DNA from: Spirochaetota bacterium
GTDB lineage: Bacteria; Spirochaetota; JAAYUW01; JAOAHJ01
DNA: 55,241 nt
Direction: 5' to 3'
Assembly: GCA_026415295.1 (NCBI GenBank)
Contig: JAOAHJ010000006.1
Location: 1 to 55,241, forward strand
Shown here piece by piece: positions 9,071 to 16,653 of the stretch. Position 1 is the first letter of the stretch. Each line of letters opens with the position of its first letter. The position numbers and the translations under genes were made by a program. The notes under the pieces are model-generated. The model was not told the origin of the DNA. It worked only from the letters and a program-made list of their open reading frames with translations, and did no database searches.

Positions 9071-10324
9071 TTAATTAAATTTTATTATTCTTCTTTCTTT
9101 ATTTATAACTTCTTCAAGGTTTTTGCCAAAAATCCTTATCATCGGTTCTTTACCAATACAACCATTATCATAAATAATATCGGGGGCTTCTTTTAATTCT
9201 TTGCAAACTAAATCTATAATCCACTTCAAAGACATTCCTTCCTGTTCTCTAATTTCCTCTGGTTCTTTTTCTCTGTCAACAAAATAAACTTTTAATCCAG
9301 AATTAATAGCATTTTCTATATATTTTTTATCATATTTAGTATTAGTACAACAATTAATGCTTGGAAAATACCTCTTTATTTCTAAAATCATCCTTCCTGT
9401 ATGTGAAGTTCCATAAAATGATGGTTCCTCATATATTTTTACTTTATCATTTACAAGTCTTATTCTTCCAGGAAATTTACAGATATCATTTTCATTTGAA
9501 GCAAATGGTAATGAATATGAATAATTTTTACCAACCTCTGGAATTGTGTAAATACCACTATCAATTATATAATTTTGTATTTCTTTCATTTCTTCTATAA
9601 TAGAGTATCTATACCAATCTTTTAATAAATTTACAGGAGATGTTATAAAAACATTGCTATGCTTTAGAATTTTATTCATCAATGAAACTGCTGTATCAAT
9701 AGCATCATATATATTATATTTCATAGATAAAAAAATTAGAACAAGCATTGAAAAAGAGCAACCAGTTCCCCTAAAATCATCTACCTTACTTTTTATATAA
9801 ACTTTCTCTTTTACTAATTTATAATCTTTATATATAACTTCAACTTTTTCATCAGATGATGTAATAACTATTTTATCTTTAAAATCAAAATTAATAAAAG
9901 AATGATTTTGATCAATTAATTTACATAATTTGGCTTCTTCCCTATTTAATATTACAAGATCACAAAAATTAATATTTTTTTTTATTTCCTTTTCATCTAA
10001 AAACTTTAACCCAGTAGATGAATAGATTACTGGATTCCATAAAATAAAAGCTTCTTTAAAAATATCTCTTATATATTTTAACAAATCTGGCTCACATAAT
10101 CCTATTTTGATAAATTTTATATTGTCTTTAAATTTAATTATTTCATCAATAATATCTTCTTTTCTTCTAAACTTAAATCCAAAAGCTTTATCAAATGTTT
10201 GAATTGTAAAAGTAGAAATTGTTGATAAAGGTGTTATGCCCATCAAACTACAAATTTGAATATCTTTTATAAAACCAGCACAACCAGATGGATCAAGTCC
10301 TGATATTACTAAAATATTACACAT
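9071..10324 (-). CDS. thiDN: bifunctional HMP(-P) kinase / thiamin-phosphate synthase (ThiDN)
   Basis: Residues ~1-230 form a ThiD-type ribokinase-fold domain, opening with VISGLDPSGCAG and closing with the anion-hole-like segment DFRGTGCSFS. Residues ~240-417 form a ThiN domain: IPEVGKNYSYSLP, FPGRIRLV, GTSHTGRMILEI, YDNGCIGKEPMIRIFGK. ThiD phosphorylates HMP and HMP-P. ThiN joins HMP-PP to the thiazole phosphate, replacing ThiE; it is best known from archaea and some bacteria. The glycine-rich motif has Cys where Gly is common (SGCAG for SGGAG). This is the last gene of the riboswitch-controlled thi4-thiC-thiDN operon, 220 bases after thiC. The ATG at 10324 has only a weak ribosome site. 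Confidence 0.9.
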   Translation of the reverse strand: MCNILVISGLDPSGCAGFIKDIQICSLMGITPLSTISTFTIQTFDKAFGFKFRRKEDIIDEIIKFKDNIKFIKIGLCEPDLLKYIRDIFKEAFILWNPVIYSSTGLKFLDEKEIKKNINFCDLVILNREEAKLCKLIDQNHSFINFDFKDKIVITSSDEKVEVIYKDYKLVKEKVYIKSKVDDFRGTGCSFSMLVLIFLSMKYNIYDAIDTAVSLMNKILKHSNVFITSPVNLLKDWYRYSIIEEMKEIQNYIIDSGIYTIPEVGKNYSYSLPFASNENDICKFPGRIRLVNDKVKIYEEPSFYGTSHTGRMILEIKRYFPSINCCTNTKYDKKYIENAINSGLKVYFVDREKEPEEIREQEGMSLKWIIDLVCKELKEAPDIIYDNGCIGKEPMIRIFGKNLEEVINKERRIIKFN

Positions 10325-10544
10325 AAATAATCACTCTAAAAAATTTTTTATATTTTAAAATCATTAATTAAATTTTAATTTTTAATTAATATCATTGATT
10401 ATCTTTATTACTTAATATTTAATATTTATAATTTATTTTATTATCTATTATTTATTATTTATTATTTTTTATTTTTTTTAATTTTAATAATTTCATTTAA
10501 TTCATTTTTTTAATTTACACTTTATTTTTTAACATTTTTTATAT

Positions 10545-11849
10545 TTATTTATATTTTTCATTTTCACTATTTTTATTTTCCAAAAATCTTTGAAAAATTT
10601 TAATAGCACAAAATGGTCCACACATAGAACAACCTTCATCTTTTTCTATTTTGGATCTTTTAACATAACTTTCAAATTTATCTTTATCAATAACATAATT
10701 TTTCATAGATTCAAAATCCATATTTAATCTTAAATCATTAAATATTTTATTTTTTTCCTTATATTTACCTTTCATTATATCTACAGAAATAGCAGCAATT
10801 TTAGCTGCCAAAACTCCCATTTTAACATCATCTTCATCTGGAATTGAAACATGCTCAGATGGAGTTACATAACATATAAAATCTGCCCCATAATATCCTG
10901 CAAATGCTGCTCCAATTGAAGATAAAATATGATCATATGGAACTCCAAAATCAAATGGTAAAGGACCTAATAGGTAAATAGGTGAATTTTTTCCATACTT
11001 TTTCATAAGCTTAACTGTTGTTTCAATTTGGTCCAAAGGTACATGTCCTGGACCTTCCAAAATTACCTGTACATTTTTCCTTCTTGCTTTTTCAACTAAT
11101 TCTTCAAATATAAACCATTCTTCAAGTTGTAGACTATCAAGAGAATCATAAATATTACCAGGTCTTAAAGAATCTCCAAGACTCAAAGTTACATCATATT
11201 CATTTGCTATATCTAGTATTTCATCAAAATATTTATAAAAAGGATTTTCTTTTTTATTTTTTATAATCCATCCACCTATAATTGAGCCACCTCTTGATAC
11301 TATTTTCATCAATCTTTGACTTTTTTTTAACTTTTCAACCATATCTTTAGTAATGGAAACATGTAATGTCATAAAATCAACACCTTCTTTTGCATGTTCA
11401 AGGAATAGTTCTATAAATTCTTCTTCTTTAAAATCTACAACATTATTTTTTTCTAAATATGCTTTATGAGCTAAATCATAAATCGGAACAGTACCAAATG
11501 GAATTTCAAAATTATTAATAAAATACTCTCTCTGCTTTTTTAAATCACCCCAAGTTGATAAAAGCATTATGGTATCAGCTCCATTCTCGACAGCTTTAAT
11601 AAATTTTCTTTTTTCAAATTCAAAATCATTCAAATTTTTAGAAGTCCCAATATTTGCATTTATCTTTATATGGGTACCTTCACCAATTGCTTTTGGAATC
11701 TTTATATTATGATTTTTATTTTTTGGTATAACAATTTTTCCCTCTTTTATTTTATCAATTAAAACATTGAGTTCTAAATTTTCATAGAATGCAATATCTT
11801 TAAAATACTCTGGCACTCTATTATTTTTTAATTCCTCTATTATTGTCAT
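10545..11849 (-). CDS. thiC: phosphomethylpyrimidine synthase ThiC
   Basis: ThiC is a radical SAM enzyme that rearranges aminoimidazole ribotide (AIR) into HMP phosphate, the pyrimidine half of thiamin. Motifs include GADTIMLLSTWGDL, SRGGSIIGGW, EGPGHVPLDQIE and YYGADFICYVTPSEH. The C-terminal [4Fe-4S] cysteines are Cys407, Cys410 and Cys414 (CSMCGPFC). This is C-X2-C-X3-C, one residue shorter than the E. coli C-X2-C-X4-C. At 434 residues it is the short form, without the long N-terminal domain of E. coli or plant ThiC. The start has an AAGGAAT ribosome site. It lies 146 bases downstream of thi4 in the same transcript. Confidence 0.97.
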   Translation of the reverse strand: MTIIEELKNNRVPEYFKDIAFYENLELNVLIDKIKEGKIVIPKNKNHNIKIPKAIGEGTHIKINANIGTSKNLNDFEFEKRKFIKAVENGADTIMLLSTWGDLKKQREYFINNFEIPFGTVPIYDLAHKAYLEKNNVVDFKEEEFIELFLEHAKEGVDFMTLHVSITKDMVEKLKKSQRLMKIVSRGGSIIGGWIIKNKKENPFYKYFDEILDIANEYDVTLSLGDSLRPGNIYDSLDSLQLEEWFIFEELVEKARRKNVQVILEGPGHVPLDQIETTVKLMKKYGKNSPIYLLGPLPFDFGVPYDHILSSIGAAFAGYYGADFICYVTPSEHVSIPDEDDVKMGVLAAKIAAISVDIMKGKYKEKNKIFNDLRLNMDFESMKNYVIDKDKFESYVKRSKIEKDEGCSMCGPFCAIKIFQRFLENKNSENEKYK

Positions 11850-11995
11850 AATTATTCCTTAAAAATTTTTATTTAACTTTAATTTTTATTATCATAATGA
11901 TAAATTTTTTACCCTTAATATAAAACCTATGTTTCTTATTATTTTTTTTAGTTAATTAGTTCTATTAGTTTAATATTATTATCAGTTTTTTATTA

Positions 11996-12757
11996 TTATT
12001 TTTTTAATCTCATTAATATCTCATTTGCTGTTTTAATTCCTGATTTTATCATTCCTCCAAAAATTGGACCCATCCTAAATGAATTACTTGATGATGTAGC
12101 GGCCATACCCATTACAAATAAACCAGGGTAAATTTCTTTTGAATTTTCTACTACCATTTTTTCTCCATTTTCAGCATTCATTGGATACTCCTTTATTTTT
12201 AAATCTATCATGCCTCTATCTACAAGATAGTTTACAATATGAGCAGGATGACCTGTAGCATCTATACAATAATTTGCTTTAATTGAGATGGGATCAATAT
12301 GTAACTTTAATTTACTAACAGAATTAAAATTAATAACAAATCCACACACTTTTCTTTCTACATTATCAAATAGTATATCTTCAACATTTATATTATTAAA
12401 TATTTTAGCTCCTGCTTTTGTAGAATTATAGATTAAAGCCCCAGCAAAATGAACTGCATCAATAATTAGAAATTCACCATTTTCAGTATAGTTTATTCTA
12501 TTTTCTTCAAGAAAATTTTTAATATCATTCTCAACAATAATCTCATTAAAAAACATACCCCCACCCCATATACCACCACCAGGCTCATTTTTAGCTTCGA
12601 ATATACCAACATTAATTCCATTTTTAGCAAGAATGTAAGAACATGCTAATGCACTTGGTCCACAACCTGCTATTGCCACATCAAGCTCTATTGCTGAGCT
12701 AAACTTTTTAAAAAAAGAATCAACAATAAACCTTGTTATTTGTATATCTTTATTCAT
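11996..12757 (-). CDS. thi4: sulfide-dependent thiazole synthase Thi4
   Basis: This is a Thi4-family FAD/NAD-binding protein that makes the thiazole half of thiamin from NAD and glycine. It has the dinucleotide motif AGCGPSALACSYILAKNG (29-46), EPGGGIWGGGMFF (~59-70) and the C-terminal GMAATSSSNSFRMGPIFGGM block. In plants and yeast a cysteine in a CMDP motif donates the sulfur once and is destroyed; here the position is His153 (KLHIDP). This matches the archaeal, catalytic Thi4 class that uses free sulfide. Its length of 253 residues also fits the prokaryotic type. It is the first gene of the operon, has an AAGGAG ribosome site, and lies about 135 bases after the riboswitch terminator. Confidence 0.92.
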   Translation of the reverse strand: MNKDIQITRFIVDSFFKKFSSAIELDVAIAGCGPSALACSYILAKNGINVGIFEAKNEPGGGIWGGGMFFNEIIVENDIKNFLEENRINYTENGEFLIIDAVHFAGALIYNSTKAGAKIFNNINVEDILFDNVERKVCGFVINFNSVSKLKLHIDPISIKANYCIDATGHPAHIVNYLVDRGMIDLKIKEYPMNAENGEKMVVENSKEIYPGLFVMGMAATSSSNSFRMGPIFGGMIKSGIKTANEILMRLKK

Positions 12758-12892
12758 ACAAAACTCCTTATTTTTTATCTATTTTTAATTTTTTATTTAT
12801 TAAAAAATTTTTAATTTTAATTCTTTTTAATTAAATAAATTTATTTAATTAAAATTATTTAATAAACTTATTAAAAAATTTTAAAAATAAAA

Positions 12893-12916
12893 AATCCCTC
12901 TTAAAGCAGAGGGATT
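12893..12916 (-). terminator. riboswitch expression-platform terminator
   Basis: A perfect 9-bp stem, AATCCCTCT (12908-12916 on the transcript side) with AGAGGGATT, closes a 6-base loop. On the minus strand it is followed by a run of U residues. The 5' arm (AUCCCUCU) can pair instead with GGAGGGAU at the 3' end of the TPP aptamer: 8 pairs, one of them G-U. This gives an antiterminator that TPP binding would remove. Confidence 0.85.
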
Positions 12917-12945
12917 AAATTAAAATAAATTATTATTTTATATAT

Positions 12946-13036
12946 GATCCCTCCGCTGGTATTAACCAGATCAGGTTCAAAGGGTCGAAAGCTTCCACTT
13001 TCCTCTCAGCCCCGGAACTCAGGAGCTCCCCCAAAT
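12946..13036 (-). promoter_or_regulatory. TPP riboswitch (THI element)
   Basis: The minus-strand transcript contains the conserved THI-box blocks in order: a G-rich start (GGGGGAGCUCC), GGCUGAGAGG, ACCCUUUGAACCUGAUCUGG, UUAAUACCAGCGGAGGGA. It lies directly upstream of thi4-thiC-thiDN, separated by an intrinsic terminator at 12893-12916. High TPP should therefore stop transcription before thi4. The outer P1 helix is weak by eye, so the exact ends are approximate. Confidence 0.95.
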
Positions 13037-13224
13037 TTAATTACATATAATCATATAAATAAATAATTTCAACTATTTTAGATAATAAAATTACTTTTCG
13101 ACTTGTTGAAATTTTAATAAAATGAATTAATTATAATAATAGAATTAAATTGTTCTCCTAAATATTTTTTATTTTTTATTATAGTATCTATTTTTTTTAT
13201 TAAAAAATTAAGGAGGAGGAATTT

Positions 13225-13677
13225 ATGAAAAAAAAGATTTTTTTAATTTTTGTTTTAATTTCTTTTCTTTTTATTTCTACTTCATGTGGTTTATTTAATA
13301 AACTATTTTATCCTTATCTTGGAGAATGGGAAAACAGTGGTACAGGAAGCGATGGAAAACTTTACCTAATAAAATTAATAACATCTAATGACTTTTTCGA
13401 ATATTATACATACAAAGACGGGCTACTCATCCATGCTATAAAAGCAAGAGTTAAATTTACAGCATCTGGAAAGGACACATGGTTATTTAATGGAAATGAA
13501 GAACAAAAATATGAAAATGGCAGTTGGCAAGCCTCTTCCAATTCATTTATCGGGAAACTTTACTTTACTGGAGAAGATAAAAATAAAATTTATATTGAAG
13601 TTATTATAAATGCTGCTTATCAAAATGTAGTATCTAATGGTTCTATGAATGCTTTTAACTATTTAAAAAGAAAATAA
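13225..13677 (+). CDS. small lipoprotein of unknown function
   Basis: A 150-residue lipoprotein. Residues 1-20 are a Lys-rich then hydrophobic signal ending in the lipobox STSC, so Cys21 would be lipidated. The mature part is short and beta-rich, with the pattern YLGEWENSGTGSDGKLYLIK and a repeated WLFNGNEE / GSWQASSN style. This resembles lipocalin-like domains that describe how a compound changes an output, but nothing is diagnostic. It has one of the strongest ribosome sites in the window (AGGAGGAGG, 13211-13219), suggesting high expression. It is followed by a strong hairpin terminator. The name stays generic. Confidence 0.85.
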   Translation: MKKKIFLIFVLISFLFISTSCGLFNKLFYPYLGEWENSGTGSDGKLYLIKLITSNDFFEYYTYKDGLLIHAIKARVKFTASGKDTWLFNGNEEQKYENGSWQASSNSFIGKLYFTGEDKNKIYIEVIINAAYQNVVSNGSMNAFNYLKRK

Positions 13678-13731
13678 ACAAATTGTAAAATTCATAATTA
13701 CTATATTGTTTTTAGTTATCATTATTTCAGC

Positions 13732-13776
13732 AAAAGAGGCTATCTTGAATTTAATTATATGATAGCCTCTTTTTGT
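13732..13776. terminator. bidirectional intrinsic terminator
   Basis: The arms AAAGAGGCTATC and GATAGCCTCTTT form a 12-bp stem around a 16-base loop, with T runs on the right and A residues on the left. It separates the plus-strand lipoprotein gene from the convergent minus-strand atl gene and could serve both. Confidence 0.85.
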
Positions 13777-13845
13777 TTTTTGAACCTGTTGTTCATTTTT
13801 ATATAAAATTATTTTATTTAATCATTAAAATGAATAATTAAGTTA

Positions 13846-14154
13846 CTATTTATTTATTAAACCATATTTTTTTAAATCAATTTTTCCATCTTGATCTATT
13901 TCTATCCCCTCCTGTTGTAAAAGAATTTTTTGAAGAGCATTTCCATAAGGATTTTTAATAACTATAAAACCATCTTTACTAATTACTCTATGCCAAGGAA
14001 GATTTAGCTTTTCTGAGTATATATGAAGTATTCTTACAACCTGCCTTGCTCCATTTTTTAATCCAGCTAATTCAGCAACTTGTCCATAACTTATGACTTT
14101 TCCATATGGTACAGATTTTAAAATATCAATAATTCTCTGAGTAATTTTTTGCAT
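13846..14154 (-). CDS. alkyltransferase-like DNA-binding protein (ATL)
   Basis: This 102-residue protein is homologous to the DNA-binding domain of O6-alkylguanine-DNA alkyltransferase: VPYGKVISYGQVAELAG, ARQVVRIL with the arginine finger region, then the active-site block. The alkyl-accepting cysteine of PCHRV is replaced by tryptophan: PWHRV, Trp54. It is therefore an ATL protein, which binds O6-alkylguanine without repairing it and channels the lesion to nucleotide excision repair in studied organisms. It follows nifS by 39 bases, so it is probably the last gene of the iscR-nifU-nifS unit, with no obvious functional link. It ends in tandem TAG-TAA stops. Confidence 0.92.
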   Translation of the reverse strand: MQKITQRIIDILKSVPYGKVISYGQVAELAGLKNGARQVVRILHIYSEKLNLPWHRVISKDGFIVIKNPYGNALQKILLQQEGIEIDQDGKIDLKKYGLINK

Positions 14155-14193
14155 AAATTTTTACTTAAGCTTTTGAAAATAATTAAAAATTTT

Positions 14194-15366
14194 TTAACTT
14201 TTTAGGGGACTTATTTTTCTTAATTCTGACACTATATTCTTTAATTTATCAATAGTATAATAAACATCATCCTCTACATTTTCTCTTCCAAAGGAAAACC
14301 TAATAGTTCCATGTGCCATTTCAGGGTTTTTGTGCATTGCAAGTAAAACATGAGAAGGCTCAAGACTACCACTTGAACATGCACTTCCTGTAGAAACAGA
14401 TATTCCTTCCATATCAAGTCTCAAAAGTATTGCTTCCCCTTCTATAAATTTAAAATTAATATTTGAAGTCCCTGGTAACCTTAAAACATTTTTTGAATTT
14501 ATATATATATCAGAGATCTCTTTTACAACTAACTCCTCAAATAAATCCCTTAAATTTTTAACTTTAATTATTTCTTCATCTATTTCTTTTTTCATAACTT
14601 CGCAAGCTTTTCCAAAAGCAATAATTCCTATAGTATTTTCTGTAGAAGCACGAAGCCCTTTTTCTTGATGTCCCCCATGGATTAAAGGAAATATTTTAAA
14701 TTTTTTCTTATTAACGAAAGGATCTTTTAAATATATTATCCCTATACCTTTTGGTGCATATATTTTATGTGCTGAAAATGAAGCAGCATCTAATTTTATA
14801 TCATTTAGTTTAAATTTTATTTTACCAGCAGCTTGAACCATATCAGAATGAAAAAATATTCCTCTTTCATTGCAAATTTTAGCTATTTCTTCAATAGGTT
14901 CAATAACTCCTACTTCATTATTTGCAAACATTATAGAAACAAGTTTTGTCTCCTCTCTTATTAAAGATTTAAATTCATCAACAGAAATTAAACCATTTTC
15001 ATCAACAGATAAAAAAGAAACATCTACGCCATGATTTGATAAAAATTTTGCAGTATTTAAGACAGAAGGATGTTCTATTGAAGTTGTTATAAAATGAGGT
15101 TTAAATTTATAATCTTGAAAAAGAATCGATTTTAAAATAAGATTATTCGATTCTGAACCACCAGATGTAAAAAAAATATTATCAGTTTCAACTTCTAAAA
15201 AATCTGCTATTTTTTTTCTGGACTCCTCAACAAGTTCTCTTACAATTCTACCATCATAATGAACTGAACTTGGATTACCGTAATATTCTATAAAATTTAA
15301 TATCTCCTGTTTTACTTCTGGATGAAGTGGAGTCGTAGCATTATTATCAAGATAAACTCTTCTCAC
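14194..15366 (-). CDS. nifS: cysteine desulfurase
   Basis: A PLP enzyme that takes sulfur from cysteine and passes it as persulfide for Fe-S cluster assembly. N-terminal YLDNNATTPLHPEV and SGGSESNN are family marks. The PLP lysine is Lys201 (SFSAHKIYAPKG) and the persulfide cysteine is Cys330 in SACSSG, giving a group I (NifS/IscS) enzyme. Its length of 390 residues is typical. It starts with GTG at 15366, supported by an AAGGAT ribosome site. It lies between the NifU-like scaffold and atl. With no isc chaperones or ferredoxin nearby, this is the minimal iscR-nifU-nifS type seen in many anaerobes. Confidence 0.96.
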   Translation of the reverse strand: MRRVYLDNNATTPLHPEVKQEILNFIEYYGNPSSVHYDGRIVRELVEESRKKIADFLEVETDNIFFTSGGSESNNLILKSILFQDYKFKPHFITTSIEHPSVLNTAKFLSNHGVDVSFLSVDENGLISVDEFKSLIREETKLVSIMFANNEVGVIEPIEEIAKICNERGIFFHSDMVQAAGKIKFKLNDIKLDAASFSAHKIYAPKGIGIIYLKDPFVNKKKFKIFPLIHGGHQEKGLRASTENTIGIIAFGKACEVMKKEIDEEIIKVKNLRDLFEELVVKEISDIYINSKNVLRLPGTSNINFKFIEGEAILLRLDMEGISVSTGSACSSGSLEPSHVLLAMHKNPEMAHGTIRFSFGRENVEDDVYYTIDKLKNIVSELRKISPLKS

Positions 15367-15482
15367 TTTTTTATCCTTAATTTATAAATATTTTTTACTT
15401 TTATCTCTTTTTTTAATTTTATTATTTTATTTATATATTTAAGTTTAATTTTTTTTATAAACATAATAATAAAAAAACAATA

Positions 15483-16109
15483 CTACTCCGGTTTATATAT
15501 TTCTTCATTATAATATTTTTTAACATAAAAAGAAACTCTCTCTTTTGCTTTAGCTACACACTTGCCACAATTAGTTCCAATTTTTGTTCTTTCTTGCAAT
15601 ATCTCAAAAGTTTTTGCACCTTCCAAAACTTCCATTCTTATATCTTCATCAGTTATATTAAAACATTCACATACAACTTCAGATTTATTCTCAATAAAAG
15701 GATTTTCAAGACCATTTTTCTTGTAGTAATCATTAATAGCCGCTTTTAAAGCTTTGTCTCCTAAAACAGAGCAATGTATTTTATGAGAAGGTAGACCACC
15801 AAGATATTTTATGATATCTTCAGGGGTTATTTTATAAGCATCTTCAAGTCTCATACCTCCATTTTGAGTAACCATAATAGATAAAGCAGATGTTGAAGCT
15901 ATAGCAGATGCACAACCAAAAGTTTTCCATTTAAAATCTATAATTTTGTCATCCTTTACTTTTATATAAACAGCCATCATATCTCCACATGCTGGAGACC
16001 CTACAATGCCAACCCCATCTGCTTTATACTCATCTTCCGGAATCTCTAAAATATTTTTTGGATTTGTAAAATGTTCTTTTACTTTTTCACTATATATCCA
16101 TCTATCCAA
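15483..16109 (-). CDS. nifU: NifU-like Fe-S scaffold (IscU + BFD-like domain)
   Basis: Residues 1-130 form an IscU domain with the cluster ligands Cys41 (with Asp43, PACGDMM), Cys66 (TFGCASA) and Cys113 (IHCSVLG). Residues ~145-195 form a BFD-like [2Fe-2S] domain with Cys147, Cys149, Cys181 and Cys184 (CECF and NCGKC). The C-terminal Nfu domain of classical NifU is absent, so the protein stops at 208 residues. It assembles Fe-S clusters with sulfur from the adjacent desulfurase. The start is TTG at 16109, chosen because AAGGAG lies 8 bases upstream. The gene follows iscR by 32 bases and ends in TAG. Confidence 0.95.
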   Translation of the reverse strand: MDRWIYSEKVKEHFTNPKNILEIPEDEYKADGVGIVGSPACGDMMAVYIKVKDDKIIDFKWKTFGCASAIASTSALSIMVTQNGGMRLEDAYKITPEDIIKYLGGLPSHKIHCSVLGDKALKAAINDYYKKNGLENPFIENKSEVVCECFNITDEDIRMEVLEGAKTFEILQERTKIGTNCGKCVAKAKERVSFYVKKYYNEEIYKPE

Positions 16110-16141
16110 AAGTTTCTCCTTTAAATTATTATTAAATATAA

Positions 16142-16546
16142 TTAAATTTTATTTTTAATAAGATCATCAAAAGTCATATTTTTTAAAAATTCATTTATAT
16201 GTTTATCAAGAGCTATCCATAGCTTCCTTGCTTTACAAAAATTAACTTTTTCACACTTTTTTCTATCTAATATACAATCAACAATAGATTTATTTTCAGC
16301 TAAAATAACATATAGATCATAAATGTTAATATCTTTAGGATCTTTAGCTAGAAAAAAACCTCCTTTTTTGCCTTTTTTACTTTTAATTATACCTTCTTTT
16401 GAAAGTTTATAAAATATATTTTCAAGATATCTTGCAGAAAGTTTTTCATTTTTTGAAATTTCTGAAATGGTTGCCATTTTATCTTCTTTTTCAAACAAAT
16501 AAATTAAAGCTCTTAGTGCATACCTTAATTTAGTATTTATATTCAT
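16142..16546 (-). CDS. iscR: Rrf2-family Fe-S regulator, IscR-like
   Basis: A 134-residue winged-helix regulator of the Rrf2 family: LRYALRALIYLFE at the N-terminus, the recognition helix region LSARYLENIFYKL and the wing KKGKKGGFFLA. Cys91, Cys98 and Cys104 occupy the spacing of the [2Fe-2S] ligands of E. coli IscR (92, 98, 104), so cluster sensing is likely. As the first gene of iscR-nifU-nifS it probably represses its own operon when cluster supply is adequate. The start ATG has an AAGGTGA ribosome site. Confidence 0.93.
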   Translation of the reverse strand: MNINTKLRYALRALIYLFEKEDKMATISEISKNEKLSARYLENIFYKLSKEGIIKSKKGKKGGFFLAKDPKDINIYDLYVILAENKSIVDCILDRKKCEKVNFCKARKLWIALDKHINEFLKNMTFDDLIKNKI

Positions 16547-16564
16547 TATATCACCTTTTTAATA

Positions 16565-16593
16565 ATATTAAGAATTTTATTTAAAAAAGTCAA
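16565..16593 (-). promoter_or_regulatory. candidate promoter of the iscR-nifU-nifS operon
   Basis: On the minus strand, TTGACT (16588-16593) and TAATAT (16565-16570, four of six matches) are separated by 17 bases, about 20 bases upstream of iscR. I cannot identify an IscR operator with confidence. Confidence 0.4.
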
Positions 16594-16653
16594 TCAAATA
16601 TTTTAACTTTTATTTAAATTTAAACTTATGGTAATAATAAATTATCAATAAAT

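Noticed and set aside
10381-10540. Possible tandem repeat or CRISPR-like array of TTATTTATT units
   Set aside because: The run is simple A/T low-complexity sequence with no fixed period and no unique spacers; similar stretches occur in other intergenic gaps and at 55100-55160.
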